A stretch of 64,000 nt of DNA. It comes from Deltaproteobacteria bacterium CG11_big_fil_rev_8_21_14_0_20_47_16 (GTDB lineage: Bacteria; UBA10199; GCA-002796325; 1-14-0-20-47-16). Shown here piece by piece: positions 8,268 through 17,903 of this stretch. Numbering within the stretch: the stretch's first letter is position 1; each line of letters begins with the position of its first letter. A program made the translations under genes and the position numbers. The notes beneath the pieces are model-generated. The model did not search any database. It was not told the DNA's origin and saw only the letters and a list, made by a program, of their open reading frames with translations. The stretch spans positions 1 through 64,000 of the forward strand of contig PCXA01000013.1 in assembly GCA_002796325.1 (NCBI GenBank). The letters are read 5' to 3'.

Positions 8268-10364
8268 TTACGGCTGTTGTTGAGGTGGCGTGCGATCTTT
8301 AATATCACCGCGCGCAAAAATGGATGCCACATAGTTTAGGACATCGGTTGCGCTCTGCTCGTTATAACCATAGTTCTTAATGAGCCGTGCCTTCACCACA
8401 TCGATTTTCTCTTGGGTCTCACGATCCACCACACTCGACACTAAACTGGTGAGCTTAATGGAATCCTTTTGATCTTCGAACAACTTGAGCTCCAACGCCT
8501 TATTGAGGCGCTCATTCGTCCGATAATTGAATTGCTTCCCTTCGAGTGAAAGTGCACCAATGTAATTCATAATTTCGCGACGAAAATCATCTTTACGGCT
8601 CTCCGGAATATCAATTTTATCCTCAATTGACCGCATCAGGCGTTCATCTGGTTCTTCATCACGTCCTGTGAACTTATTACGCACGCGTTCCTTTTGCGTA
8701 TAAGCCTTTACATTATCAATGTAGTTGGAACACAACCGTGTAATCGCTTCTTCGTCCGCACAAATGGCACGCTGCACTTCGTTCTTTACAATATCTTCGT
8801 ACTCCTCTTTAACTATCGTGAGCAACTCAATGAATCGCTTGCGCTGCTCTTCATTCTTAATCAATGGATGATGTTTCAATCCACTTTCCAATTCATTTAG
8901 CACCATGAATGGATTGATCGATCCGGCATTACCTGCGTTTACCAATGCATTTGAAATCTTATCCTGAATATAACGCGGCGAAATCCCATCCATACCTTCG
9001 CGGCGCGCTTCCTTGCGAAGTTCCTTCACATTATCTTCAGTAAATCCCGGCAATGTCTTGCCATCATAGAGTTTTAATTTTTGTAGCAGCGTCAGCTGTG
9101 CCTTTTTGGGTTCTTCCAAGCGAGTAAGGATTGCCCACATGGCCGCCATTTCAAGTGTGTGGGGAGCAATATGTTTGCCACGCACGCGATCCCCACCGTA
9201 GTCCTTCTCATAAATCTTCACTTCTTCGCCCAGTTTGGTGATGTAGGGCATATCCACCTTGACCGTACGATCGCGTAAGGCTTCCATGTAATCATTGCTT
9301 TGCAATTTGCGATATTCAGGCTCGTTGGTGTGACCAATAATCACTTCATCAATATCGGTCTGCGCAAATTTTTTGGGTTTAATGCGATGCTCTTGCGATG
9401 CACCGAGAAGATCATACAAGAAGGCAACGTCCAACTTCAGCACTTCAACAAATTCAATCAGGCCGCGATTGGCAATATTGAATTCACCATCAAAGTTGAA
9501 TGCGCGTGGATCAGAATCCGATCCATATTCTGCAATCTTGCGATAGTTAATATCACCCGTTAACTCAGTTGAATCTTGGTTTTTCTCATCTTTAGGTTGG
9601 AAGGTACCAATACCAATACGATCTTGTTCAGACAGCACAATGCGTTCAACACTTACGTGATTCAAAACTTTTTCCCACTCACCATTGTAATGTGCAAGCA
9701 GTTCCCGATAAATGAAACGTGATGCAGGACACAAGTCCCCTTCAATCACAATCCATTCATCTTCTGGCAATTTCTTATTAATCTCTTTGAGTAATTCTTT
9801 TCGAGCTGCGGTAGGCACTAAGAGCAAAGGTTCTTCGTGCATGGGGCTTGGAATTTCGAGTGCCGTACCAAAAATATTACGCGTATCATTTAAATCCTTT
9901 TTGACCCAGCGGAAGCTATAGAGCGCACCTTCGGGTTGGCGAGAATAGTACTCCACACCTTTTTTTAACATGCGTACAACAGTACTTTTTGCGCTACCCA
10001 CTGGTCCGTGGAGCAACAAAATACGTTTTTCAGTACCGTAACGACGCGCAGCAGATTGAAATGCGTTCACCAATTTCATCAAGTGAATGTCAGAACCAAA
10101 AACAGCATCCTTACCCTTGTCGATAGGATCATCAAAAAATTTGTAACGGGTAATTTTCTTCTTATATTCGGTGTACTCACTTGAACCGAATGACATGATC
10201 ATGTTGTAGATACGCTGGAAGGCGGTCTGACACACACGGGGGTTGCGATCCACAACGGCCAGGTAGTCCGCAAAACTACCACGCCATTGAAGGTCGTGGT
10301 AATTCTTCATAAATTCCGTAGACTTAACTATGGATAACAAGTCCTTACCGGTCGCAGATTCCAT
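8268..10364 (-). CDS. prkA: PrkA family serine protein kinase/AAA+ protein (YeaG-like)
   Basis: A 698-residue protein with an AAA+ module carrying Walker A GPVGSAKS at residues 120-127 and a C-terminal kinase-like region. The family is studied as a Ser protein kinase (Bacillus PrkA, E. coli YeaG) in starvation and stress responses, and some members are also reported to have Lon-like protease activity. I start at the ATG at 10364, which has a strong GAGGGGG ribosome site. An upstream TTG at 10391 would add nine residues. It heads the prkA-yeaH-spoVR operon and is divergent from yggS with a gap of about 100 bases. Confidence 0.94.
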   Translation of the reverse strand: MESATGKDLLSIVKSTEFMKNYHDLQWRGSFADYLAVVDRNPRVCQTAFQRIYNMIMSFGSSEYTEYKKKITRYKFFDDPIDKGKDAVFGSDIHLMKLVNAFQSAARRYGTEKRILLLHGPVGSAKSTVVRMLKKGVEYYSRQPEGALYSFRWVKKDLNDTRNIFGTALEIPSPMHEEPLLLVPTAARKELLKEINKKLPEDEWIVIEGDLCPASRFIYRELLAHYNGEWEKVLNHVSVERIVLSEQDRIGIGTFQPKDEKNQDSTELTGDINYRKIAEYGSDSDPRAFNFDGEFNIANRGLIEFVEVLKLDVAFLYDLLGASQEHRIKPKKFAQTDIDEVIIGHTNEPEYRKLQSNDYMEALRDRTVKVDMPYITKLGEEVKIYEKDYGGDRVRGKHIAPHTLEMAAMWAILTRLEEPKKAQLTLLQKLKLYDGKTLPGFTEDNVKELRKEARREGMDGISPRYIQDKISNALVNAGNAGSINPFMVLNELESGLKHHPLIKNEEQRKRFIELLTIVKEEYEDIVKNEVQRAICADEEAITRLCSNYIDNVKAYTQKERVRNKFTGRDEEPDERLMRSIEDKIDIPESRKDDFRREIMNYIGALSLEGKQFNYRTNERLNKALELKLFEDQKDSIKLTSLVSSVVDRETQEKIDVVKARLIKNYGYNEQSATDVLNYVASIFARGDIKDRTPPQQQP

Positions 10365-10461
10365 TGGAGTCCCCCTCACACTGGCTGACAACTTTTTGAC
10401 ACTATTATTTTAACTGTTGCAGCATGGTATTTCAATCATTCTTTCTGTATAGATACGAAAT

Positions 10462-11121
10462 ATGTCACTTGATGATTCTTACGCGCACGTTTGTGATCAA
10501 ATTACTCAAACAGGTCACCCCGTTCACCTAATTGCCATTTCAAAGCGGCAGCCTCTTGAGGCCATTCGTCACATTGCTGAATTGGGACAGAAGCGTTTTG
10601 GTGAAAATTATGTGCAAGAATTGGTCACAAAAGCAGAGGCATTGAGTGAACTGAATTTAGACTGGCACTTTGTGGGACATCTGCAACGCAATAAGGTCAA
10701 CCAACTTCTCACTCACATTTCGACAATTCATTCGATTGATTCCATTAAACTTGCAGAGACCATCGCCAGCCGCGCCCAGCGTCCCATTAATGGATTTATT
10801 GAAATCAATATCGGCGGCGAAACGAGCAAGACAGGACTTTTACCCAATGCTATTAAAGACACACTCCATGCATGTTCAGACATGAGTAGTCTAAATATTA
10901 AAGGGCTCATGTGTATTCCACCACCAACTAATGATATTACTGAACAAAAGAAGCACTTTATGGCAGTTGCTGACCTACAACACCGCGCCAACGCTGAAAA
11001 TTGGTATAGACAACCACTAGCCGACTTGTCGATGGGGATGAGTCATGACTTTCTAGTTGCGATTGCGTGCGGCGCCACGTATGTCCGCATTGGAACATCC
11101 ATTTTTGGGGAGAGAATCTAA
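10462..11121 (+). CDS. yggS: YggS/PROSC family pyridoxal-phosphate-binding protein
   Basis: A 219-residue fold-III PLP protein. The PLP Lys is in LIAISKRQP (residue 28), and the family-defining FGENYVQEL, WHFVGHLQRNK, KTGL and DLSMGMSHDF segments are all present. It acts in PLP homeostasis and amino/keto acid balance rather than as a dedicated enzyme. The stop overlaps the ATG of yggT (TAATG), the usual yggS-yggT arrangement. Confidence 0.95.
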   Translation: MSLDDSYAHVCDQITQTGHPVHLIAISKRQPLEAIRHIAELGQKRFGENYVQELVTKAEALSELNLDWHFVGHLQRNKVNQLLTHISTIHSIDSIKLAETIASRAQRPINGFIEINIGGETSKTGLLPNAIKDTLHACSDMSSLNIKGLMCIPPPTNDITEQKKHFMAVADLQHRANAENWYRQPLADLSMGMSHDFLVAIACGATYVRIGTSIFGERI

Positions 11122-11432
11122 TGAGTGCACTTGGCTACACTATTATTGCGCTAGCGCGAATGATCTCGCTGGTTTTGAACTTATACATGATTGTCATTGC
11201 TGCTGCGGTAATCCTGTCATGGATTCGGCCAGACCCATACAATCCCATTGTCCGATTTATTTACCAGCTCACCACACCCGTTTTAAATTGGGCACGCCGC
11301 TTTATGCCGCGCTTCTTGTGGAAGACGGGCATCGACTTTTCTCCCATCATTGTCTTTTTTGTGATTATTTTGATCGACACCGTTCTGGTCAATCTCTTAC
11401 GCGACTGGGGCACGCGCCTACTGCTTCCCTAG
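11121..11432 (+). CDS. yggT: YggT family membrane protein
   Basis: A 103-residue protein with two hydrophobic blocks (about 8-35 and 70-95) and the intervening SWIRPDPYNPIVRFIYQLTTPVL motif of the YggT/CcmB3 family. It is involved in osmotic or ion homeostasis or division-site placement depending on organism. It is translationally coupled to yggS. The ATG at 11121 is chosen because it overlaps the yggS stop; an in-frame codon further upstream would lie inside yggS. Confidence 0.92.
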   Translation: MSALGYTIIALARMISLVLNLYMIVIAAAVILSWIRPDPYNPIVRFIYQLTTPVLNWARRFMPRFLWKTGIDFSPIIVFFVIILIDTVLVNLLRDWGTRLLLP

Positions 11433-11845
11433 ACCCGTTTTTGAAATACAGCACGATATTTGAAAAGGGCCCAAACGACAAAAACTGAATAGGCTGTATC
11501 GATCCCCAGTTTTGTCCAATCCGCAGAAATTTGTGATAAATCGCCACCTGCTTGCATAACAACCTGAACAAAACCAAACACCCAAAAGTTAAGAAATGAA
11601 AAAATAAACAGGACAATTGTCCCAATACGCGCCCATTCCTGCAGGCGCAGCAACCCAAACACAAAAATGAGTTGTATGACCAAAAAGGCCAACCAAGCAA
11701 GCTGCCCTGCTTGACCGGTAATTATAATGCCAAACAAGACATACGGTTGTGGCGTCGTCACTGCTGCTGGAAGGAGTAAAATCGCCTTGAGCGCCATTAA
11801 AACTGCAATGATACTGATCAAAACTGGACGTTTCTGAAATCCCAT
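11429..11845 (-). CDS. Four-helix membrane protein, paralogue of the next gene
   Basis: A 138-residue protein with about four hydrophobic segments, no catalytic motif, and a strong GGGGGG ribosome site before the ATG. It shares LRLQEWARIG in the middle and AxFxKRV at the C-terminus with the C-terminal half of the larger upstream membrane protein. The two are tandem paralogues. The function is unknown. Confidence 0.75.
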   Translation of the reverse strand: MGFQKRPVLISIIAVLMALKAILLLPAAVTTPQPYVLFGIIITGQAGQLAWLAFLVIQLIFVFGLLRLQEWARIGTIVLFIFSFLNFWVFGFVQVVMQAGGDLSQISADWTKLGIDTAYSVFVVWALFKYRAVFQKRV

Positions 11846-11865
11846 AGCTCCCCCCTTTTATTTTC

Positions 11866-12714
11866 CTAGACCCGTTTTTTAAATGCGGCACGACGCGTGA
11901 TCAAGAAATAGCAAAATATGCCCAGTATAACAACTCCCATTCCAAGACCCCATATGGGATGGCTAACTTGAGTTGCAGGAAGTCCCATTTGCGACCTGAC
12001 TGTAGATACGTATACATTCAACGCCTCTGGACGGACATAAAATAGCACGCTATTGAGAAAGCCATACCCATATAATATGAGCGATCCAATACGCGCCCAC
12101 TCTTGTAGACGCCATAACCCAACTCCCAACACAAAACTCACTATAAGAAGTACGCCCACATACAATTGAGACGCCAATCCTTCTAGCAAAAGCCCCATAG
12201 CGGGAAAGACTGCGACATAGACTATAAGCGGCAAAAATAGGATGTTTGAAATTTTGATTATCGCAATAGCAGAAATGCTTGTCGGCCTTAAACTAGTGGA
12301 GGGCGGAATAAGCGCCGCCATTTTGGCAGCACGAAAAGCCCAAGTCCACCACGCACCAATTCCTAAAAAAGGCAGCAACATGGCCCACATCATAGCAATG
12401 GCCGGCGCAGTCCAATATGCAGTCCCATAGGACGTTACTGTTGTGATAATTCCAACAAGAAAAGCATATGCAAAAATACAAATGCCTGTCAGAAGCGTAA
12501 TGATTCGCGCCCATTTTTTACGACAAAACAACCCAATTGCAGTGATAATATAACCGAGACCCAAGACAATATAGGCAATGCCTGAAACTTTGAGTATCTG
12601 CGGATTTAGTTGTGAAGATTGAGAAGGGCCTTGTATTAAGAAATTGCCCCCCAGTAATAACAGCACTGCAGCAATTAATTCGAGAATGCCTGCAAGGATA
12701 AGAGTCGCCTTCAT
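11866..12714 (-). CDS. Membrane protein with two internal copies of a four-helix unit
   Basis: A 282-residue protein with about eight hydrophobic segments. An N-terminal unit holds LFCRKKWARIITLL and a C-terminal unit holds WRLQEWARIGSLI; the second ends in AAFKKRV exactly like the smaller downstream paralogue. It therefore looks like a fused duplication of the 138-residue protein. The ATG at 12714 follows a GGGGGA ribosome site; longer starts lack one. The function is unknown; no transport or enzyme motif is seen. Confidence 0.75.
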   Translation of the reverse strand: MKATLILAGILELIAAVLLLLGGNFLIQGPSQSSQLNPQILKVSGIAYIVLGLGYIITAIGLFCRKKWARIITLLTGICIFAYAFLVGIITTVTSYGTAYWTAPAIAMMWAMLLPFLGIGAWWTWAFRAAKMAALIPPSTSLRPTSISAIAIIKISNILFLPLIVYVAVFPAMGLLLEGLASQLYVGVLLIVSFVLGVGLWRLQEWARIGSLILYGYGFLNSVLFYVRPEALNVYVSTVRSQMGLPATQVSHPIWGLGMGVVILGIFCYFLITRRAAFKKRV

Positions 12715-12739
12715 GTTTCCCCCACATGAGATATGGATT

Positions 12740-13747
12740 TTAAACTTGTGCAGTCGCGTCTTTGGTATTTGCCTTGGATTTGTTGGCAATTTCGAGCAAT
12801 TCACGTGGCAGACCAAACTTCACATCTTCTTCAATCACGTTAAAGTCTTGAATGTCTGTGATGCCCAACTTTTTAAAATAGTCGACAACATCTTGTACCA
12901 GGTTTTCAGGGGCAGAGGCACCAGCAGTAATCGCCACCTTCTTCTTACCCATCAACCACTCTGGCTTAATGTGTGACACATCGTCGATCAAGTATGCATC
13001 GGTGCCTAAGTCACGTGACACTTCAGCCAAACGCGCTGAATTGGATGAATTCTTGGAGCCGATCACCAAAATCAAATCCACCACTTTAGCGATTTTCTTG
13101 ACTGCGGTTTGGCGATTTTGCGTGGCATAGCAAATATCACTCTTGGGTGGAAATTTAACATTGGTAAACTTAGTCTTGATGGCATCAATCACCTTTTGGC
13201 AGTCATCCAAAGATAAGGTGGTCTGAGTAATCACCGCGACCTTGGCGTCGTTGGCGAGTGGCAAATTTTGGACGTCTTCCACTGTTTCAACCAATACAAT
13301 TTTATCGGGGGCTTCACCCATTGTACCGATCACTTCATCGTGATTGGCGTGACCTACAAGCAAGATGGTGTAGCCATCTTTGGCAAAGCGAATGGCTTCT
13401 AAGTGCACCTTGGTCACCAAAGGACAGGTCGCATCAATGACGGCCAGACGTTTGGCCTTGGCCTGAGCCCGCACTTCGGGGGAAATACCATGGGCCGAAA
13501 AAATCAAAACGCCGCCATCGGGAGTTTCAGCGACTTCGTTTACAAAAACAGCACCCTTTTGGCTCAAATCTTTCACCACATGGGTATTATGGACGATTTC
13601 ATGAAACACATAGATAGGAGCTGGGAAATACTTGAGCGTTTCTTCAACGACGTCAATCGCCCGCTCCACGCCAGCACAAAAGCCACGGGGTTTGGCGAGA
13701 TACAGGGTCTCAATTGAGGTAGTCGGATTGGCCGTTGCAGCAGTCAT
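12740..13747 (-). CDS. ispH: 4-hydroxy-3-methylbut-2-enyl diphosphate reductase
   Basis: A 335-residue LytB/IspH enzyme, the last step of the MEP isoprenoid pathway, making IPP and DMAPP. The three iron-sulfur-ligating Cys are visible in PRGFCAGVERA, DATCPLVTKVH and SDICYATQNRQ, together with the EVIGTMGEA and GSKNSSNS motifs. The start at 13747 has AAGGAG at good spacing; the in-frame codon five residues upstream does not. It supplies precursors for the carotenoid pathway implied by the CruF-like gene. Confidence 0.96.
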   Translation of the reverse strand: MTAATANPTTSIETLYLAKPRGFCAGVERAIDVVEETLKYFPAPIYVFHEIVHNTHVVKDLSQKGAVFVNEVAETPDGGVLIFSAHGISPEVRAQAKAKRLAVIDATCPLVTKVHLEAIRFAKDGYTILLVGHANHDEVIGTMGEAPDKIVLVETVEDVQNLPLANDAKVAVITQTTLSLDDCQKVIDAIKTKFTNVKFPPKSDICYATQNRQTAVKKIAKVVDLILVIGSKNSSNSARLAEVSRDLGTDAYLIDDVSHIKPEWLMGKKKVAITAGASAPENLVQDVVDYFKKLGITDIQDFNVIEEDVKFGLPRELLEIANKSKANTKDATAQV

Positions 13748-13833
13748 GGGGTACTCCTTCATTATTTTCGTTTGGAGAGCCTGTATACGGGCATTTTTCT
13801 TGACGCGTCAACGTCTATCGACAAAAAAGGGGT

Positions 13834-14553
13834 ATGGACCCTCAACGCGTATTGATTACTGGTGTCAGCTCAGGACTTGGCTATGCTTTAGCCACAACCT
13901 ACCTTAATATGGGATGGAAGGTCTATGGAACCTCCCGCCGCTATCCCGATGGCCTACAAGGGAATCCCAATCTTTATTTCAATGCCCTGGATTTAGAAGA
14001 TTTACGCTATATCCCCAATGCACTGGCTTCCCTACTTTCCCATGTTTCAAAATTGGATTTGGTCATTTTGAATGCGGCTGTCATTTGCCCCATTGCCGAT
14101 ATGAAAGATACACGTGTTGAAGAGTTACAGCACGCCATGAAGGTCAATGTCTGGGCCAACAAAGTGATTCTCGACACCCTCTTCCAACGTGAAATCGAAG
14201 TACCGCAAGTGGTTGGAATTTCATCGGGGGCTTCTATCACGGGTTTGCGGGGATGGAATGGGTACGCACTATCTAAATCAAGTCTCAATATGCTCATGCA
14301 ACTCTACTCGCAAGAAGCGCCCCACACCCACTTTACTGCACTGGCCCCAGGAATCGTAGATACCCCACTCCAAGACTACATTAGCTCAGTTCCTGACACC
14401 GAAAAATTTCCAACCATCACGCGCTTGCAACGCATGAAGGCCAATGCCGAAATGCCCAGCGCCGATGGCGTTGCCCAAAAACTGGCTCATATTTTTCCAA
14501 GACTTTTAAATCTACCGAGTGGCAGTTATACCGATGTTCGCAAGATGGCCTAA
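13834..14553 (+). CDS. Short-chain dehydrogenase/reductase
   Basis: A 239-residue classical SDR: nucleotide-binding TGVSSGLG near residue 10, the NAA motif in VILNAAVI, catalytic Ser in GISSGAS and YALSK with the catalytic Tyr and Lys. The Arg-rich GTSRRYP after the second strand favours NADP(H). The substrate cannot be told. It is divergent from ispH and convergent with the tRNA gene. Confidence 0.9.
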   Translation: MDPQRVLITGVSSGLGYALATTYLNMGWKVYGTSRRYPDGLQGNPNLYFNALDLEDLRYIPNALASLLSHVSKLDLVILNAAVICPIADMKDTRVEELQHAMKVNVWANKVILDTLFQREIEVPQVVGISSGASITGLRGWNGYALSKSSLNMLMQLYSQEAPHTHFTALAPGIVDTPLQDYISSVPDTEKFPTITRLQRMKANAEMPSADGVAQKLAHIFPRLLNLPSGSYTDVRKMA

Positions 14554-14558
14554 CATTG

Positions 14559-14630
14559 TGGACCCGCCTGGACTCGAACCAGGAACCAATCGGTTATGAG
14601 CCGACAGCTCTGCCATTGAGCTACGGGTCC
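14559..14630 (-). tRNA. tRNA with CAU anticodon (Ile2 or elongator Met)
   Basis: A 72-nt cloverleaf on the minus strand: acceptor GGACCCG pairs with CGGGTCC, D arm with AGCTCAATGGCAGAGC, anticodon loop CTCATAA, and T arm CCTGG-TTCGAGT-CCAGG. The 3' CCA is not encoded. Anticodon CAU fits elongator tRNA-Met or tRNA-Ile2 with lysidine at C34. The GGACC acceptor start and the CTCATAA loop resemble Ile2, but I cannot separate the two without alignment. Confidence 0.95.
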
Positions 14631-14650
14631 ATTCTAAAGTCCCTCTAGTT

Positions 14651-15898
14651 TTATCCACTCACTTCGGCAATATTTTTATCGGAGCTACCCCACGGGGCAA
14701 ACTTATGTAGGAGCGCCAAGCCAGGAATGGCTAGAATGATACTAATAACAAAGAATGTTGGCCAGCCGTAGGCCTTCACGACAAACCCCGCAGGCGCACC
14801 GACAAACACGCGTGCAATTGCCATTACACTTGAAAGCAACGCATATTGGGTTGCCGTGTAGCGCACATTACAAGATGCCATCAGGAATGCTAAAAATGCA
14901 GCCGTTCCCAAACCACCGCACACATTGTCCACCGCCATCACACTGAGTAATGCTGAAAACTGCGGACCAACATACGTTAGAATAATAAATCCGAAATTAG
15001 ACAAAGCCTGCAGGACACCAAAGACCCATAAACTGCGCACCAAACCGATGCGCGCAATAATGGCACCACCGGCGAGTGCACCCACGATGGTGGACGCCAT
15101 ACCAACACCTTTGAATGCAATTCCAATTTGGGTTTTCGTAAACCCAACATTTAATAAGAATGGTGTGGCCAATGAAACAGAAAATGCATCACTGAATTTG
15201 TACAACACCACAAAGAACAACATTGCCCAGGCATCTTTGCGTTTAAAGAATTCCAGAAATGGATCAATAACGGCATCTTTTAAAGATGTGGGATGAATAA
15301 TGGCTTTTTCAGGTTCTGGCGCAATTAATGTTCCCAAAACCCCAACACCCAACAAGCACGCCATAACAAAGTAAACGGTGTTCCATGGCAAATGGTCCGA
15401 CATGATGAGCGCACCCGCACCAGAGAGTAACAACGCTAAGCGCGCGCCCAAGTTGGTCACACCTGCACCCGAACCGCGTTCATCGGGCCGCAAAACTTCT
15501 GCACGGTAGGCATCAATCACAATGTCTTGGCTGGCGCTGAAGAAAGCAACTATAACTGCTGCTAATGCAAGCATCTTAGTTTGGCTCACTGCATTGATCG
15601 TCCCCATTCCTACAAGCGCTGCAAACAAAGTCAGCTGTAGAATCAGAATCCAACCGCGACGTGGACCCAAAAACTTCTTGGTGGTGAAGCGATCAAAGAA
15701 CGGTGACCATAAAAATTTCCATGTATAGGGGAGCCCTACGAGAGAAAATAAACCGATTGTGGCGATATCCACTTTTTCAGTGGCCAGCCATGCTTGGAGC
15801 GTACCAGCAACCATGGCCAGTGGTAGTGCTGATGAGAATGATAAAAGAAGGACTGCGAGAATTCGGCGATTAAAATAGGATTTGATAATTGAGGTCAT
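14651..15898 (-). CDS. AmpG-like MFS muropeptide permease
   Basis: A 415-residue major facilitator with about 12 hydrophobic segments. LPYTWKFLWSPFFDRF near residues 56-71 and SQDIVIDAYRAEVLRPDERG near 123-142 are signatures of AmpG, the inner-membrane importer of GlcNAc-anhydro-muropeptides in cell-wall recycling. The ATG at 15898 directly abuts a 10-bp inverted repeat, and no ribosome site lies outside that hairpin. Identification is by motif only. Confidence 0.85.
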   Translation of the reverse strand: MTSIIKSYFNRRILAVLLLSFSSALPLAMVAGTLQAWLATEKVDIATIGLFSLVGLPYTWKFLWSPFFDRFTTKKFLGPRRGWILILQLTLFAALVGMGTINAVSQTKMLALAAVIVAFFSASQDIVIDAYRAEVLRPDERGSGAGVTNLGARLALLLSGAGALIMSDHLPWNTVYFVMACLLGVGVLGTLIAPEPEKAIIHPTSLKDAVIDPFLEFFKRKDAWAMLFFVVLYKFSDAFSVSLATPFLLNVGFTKTQIGIAFKGVGMASTIVGALAGGAIIARIGLVRSLWVFGVLQALSNFGFIILTYVGPQFSALLSVMAVDNVCGGLGTAAFLAFLMASCNVRYTATQYALLSSVMAIARVFVGAPAGFVVKAYGWPTFFVISIILAIPGLALLHKFAPWGSSDKNIAEVSG

Positions 15899-15933
15899 GC
15901 CAAGGGCGCTTACATAAAGCCAACGCCCTTGGC
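15899..15933 (-). promoter_or_regulatory. Hairpin directly before the ampG-like start
   Basis: A perfect 10-bp inverted repeat (GCCAAGGGCG at 15899-15908 and its complement at 15924-15933) with a 15-base loop fills most of the gap between the upstream lipoprotein gene and the ampG-like ATG. It has no T-run, so it is a poor intrinsic terminator. It could control translation or protect the 3' end of the upstream mRNA. Confidence 0.5.
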
Positions 15934-15946
15934 AATTCCAAACTGA

Positions 15947-17506
15947 TTATTGGGTAGCACAGCAACCGCTATTACAGACTGCATTTGAACTGGTTAAACC
16001 CGCATTGTTGTTTGGATTGTTATCTGCCCATTTCTGACAAGCCAAATTATCACCCTCTTTGCAAAAACTGGTTGGACACGAACCATAAAGCGACTGCTGA
16101 CTTGCAAAAACAGTATTACGAACATTGTTCACAGCTGTGCTATTGCAGAATTGCATATTACTAAAATCATTTTCACATCTTGTCTGCACAGCCGCTAGAA
16201 GTGGCTTCGAAAAATCCATACTCACAACGTAATCCGGCGTGGTACTGCAACTAAAGTCGCTCTTTGCCGCAATAATAGTATTGTATTCCGTTTTAGTACC
16301 GCTATAGAGGTCCTCACTAAAGTCCTCCGCTTGAGCCAAAGTCAGCAGTGCGCTGCTCCCTACAGGAACATAGTAACTGGCCTGGAACTCAGATGCCCCC
16401 GTGATAGTCATAGTGTTTTCAAACTGAGAATCCACAGCAAAACCTGCTTCAGTGAATGCTAGATTATCCATTGAAGAACTATCACTTGTGAGGTTAGCAA
16501 AGACTGCCGATTTAAATACTTGGCTTGAAGCATCCGGTCCCCACCGTCCTGCCTGATAATTACGCGCAGTTAGCAACCCATTACCGTCAAGACTGACGGA
16601 CCCTATGAATACAAATGAATCATTCGAAGGCCCGTAAAACACGCGGCCACTGCGTGTCTTGCTTGTATCATAAATAAAATTGCTCCCAGATCTGGTCACG
16701 CTGCCCGTCATAATACCTACGAAATCATCAACCTGCCCAGGAGTGAGTCCAAAGGGTGCAGGGTAAGAATGGGTACTCGTAATCGTCAATTCACCCGCGC
16801 TCGAATTCAAACGAACCTTCTCATATCCGTTCACAGAATTTGTGTCGTCGCAAAACCAAAGATCAGCGGCATAACCACTGCTACCTGTATCTGTTGCTGT
16901 TCCATAGACTTTTACAAAGATCGTCTGGCTTTCCCCGCTTTGTACCACATTTATCTTCGTAATCTGGTTAGCCACAGCTTGCGTCAACGCCTGCTCAACA
17001 GTAGCAGACCCACTCACGATAGTTATATCACTCGCTGCACTGGGCACATTCTGTAAATAGCACAGACTGCCGCCAGCTTGCATAATCTGTTCAAAGGAGT
17101 AACCCACTGTTTCAGCCATTCGGCATGACCCTTCGCCTTCCCAAAATGCGTCCACCTGACTGGCCGTTGCACTACCAGCACCTGCAATTGTAGAAAGCAA
17201 ACCATTCCAAAAATAGGTATCTATATTGCTACTCGAGATAGTGCTCAATTTAGGTGGCGTACCCGACACTGCCTTTGCCAGCGATTTTGACGCCGATAGT
17301 GAGCCGCTAGCGGAAGCCACGCTTGTCAGCGTTGATGTCTCGGGCAACTGTGTAATCGAACTTGCATTAGTTGTGGTACTTGACGATCCCGAAGACCCAC
17401 CACTACTCCCGCAATGCGGAAGGCACATCATTAGTACCAATGTCACAACCCCAACAAGCGCACCACCAACACAGCCCCTTGGAATATTTGGAATATATGG
17501 TCTCAT
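15947..17506 (-). CDS. Large lipoprotein with Cys-rich C-terminus
   Basis: A 519-residue protein with an N-terminal membrane segment and lipobox-like LPHC followed by a Gly/Ser-rich linker (GSSGGSSGSSS), which marks an outer-membrane or surface lipoprotein. The body is Ser/Thr-rich with likely beta structure. The last about 70 residues hold ten or so Cys ending SGCCATQ, suggesting a disulfide-stapled tail. The start at 17506 has a strong AAGGGGG ribosome site. No family is recognised. Confidence 0.75.
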   Translation of the reverse strand: MRPYIPNIPRGCVGGALVGVVTLVLMMCLPHCGSSGGSSGSSSTTTNASSITQLPETSTLTSVASASGSLSASKSLAKAVSGTPPKLSTISSSNIDTYFWNGLLSTIAGAGSATASQVDAFWEGEGSCRMAETVGYSFEQIMQAGGSLCYLQNVPSAASDITIVSGSATVEQALTQAVANQITKINVVQSGESQTIFVKVYGTATDTGSSGYAADLWFCDDTNSVNGYEKVRLNSSAGELTITSTHSYPAPFGLTPGQVDDFVGIMTGSVTRSGSNFIYDTSKTRSGRVFYGPSNDSFVFIGSVSLDGNGLLTARNYQAGRWGPDASSQVFKSAVFANLTSDSSSMDNLAFTEAGFAVDSQFENTMTITGASEFQASYYVPVGSSALLTLAQAEDFSEDLYSGTKTEYNTIIAAKSDFSCSTTPDYVVSMDFSKPLLAAVQTRCENDFSNMQFCNSTAVNNVRNTVFASQQSLYGSCPTSFCKEGDNLACQKWADNNPNNNAGLTSSNAVCNSGCCATQ

Positions 17507-17646
17507 TATTCCCCCTTTGGAAATTTGTATAATATTGTGAACCCCCAATAGACACGACGCAAGGCCAATGATTTGACAATGCCATTACCAAAACCGAACC
17601 TCTATTTACCTAAAATATCTAGAAAAAATCCCCCGCCCCTTTTGCC

Positions 17647-17675
17647 TTGACTCAAAGCCCTTATATTTGAGATAC
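17647..17675 (+). promoter_or_regulatory. Possible sigma-70 promoter of the histone gene
   Basis: TTGACT (17647-17652) and AGATAC (17670-17675) are separated by 17 bp and lie about 30 bases before the AGGAGG ribosome site of the histone-fold gene. The -35 matches consensus at five of six positions; the -10 is weak. Confidence 0.4.
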
Positions 17676-17703
17676 CGCCCCCTCAACCCAAGAGGAGGAT
17701 TTC

Positions 17704-17898
17704 ATGAGTGAAGTACTCGTTGTGGCTTCAAAGGTAAAAAAATACATCAAGGACAAAGCTGGTTTTAACACCTCAGCAAGTGCTGTTGATGCCCTGTCAT
17801 TGGCTGTTCAACACTTGTTGGATCATGCCATCACCAGCGCTGGTCAAGAAGGTCGCAAAACCGTTATGGACCGCGACGTCACAAAAGAAGCATTATAA
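17704..17898 (+). CDS. Bdellovibrio-type bacterial histone (single histone fold)
   Basis: A 64-residue protein that is one histone fold: helix 1 with VASKVKKYIK, the KAGFNTSASAVDALS loop and long central helix, LLDHAITSAGQEG, then the C-terminal RKTVMDRDVTKEAL. That ending matches the RKTxMxxDV end found in archaeal and bacterial histones. The length and layout resemble Bdellovibrio bacteriovorus Bd0055 (HBb), which forms dimers, bends or coats DNA and is abundant in the nucleoid. A perfect AGGAGG ribosome site precedes the ATG, consistent with high expression. It has few basic residues outside the helix starts. A DNA-packaging role is inferred from the family. Confidence 0.9.
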   Translation: MSEVLVVASKVKKYIKDKAGFNTSASAVDALSLAVQHLLDHAITSAGQEGRKTVMDRDVTKEAL

Positions 17899-17903
17899 AT
17901 TAT

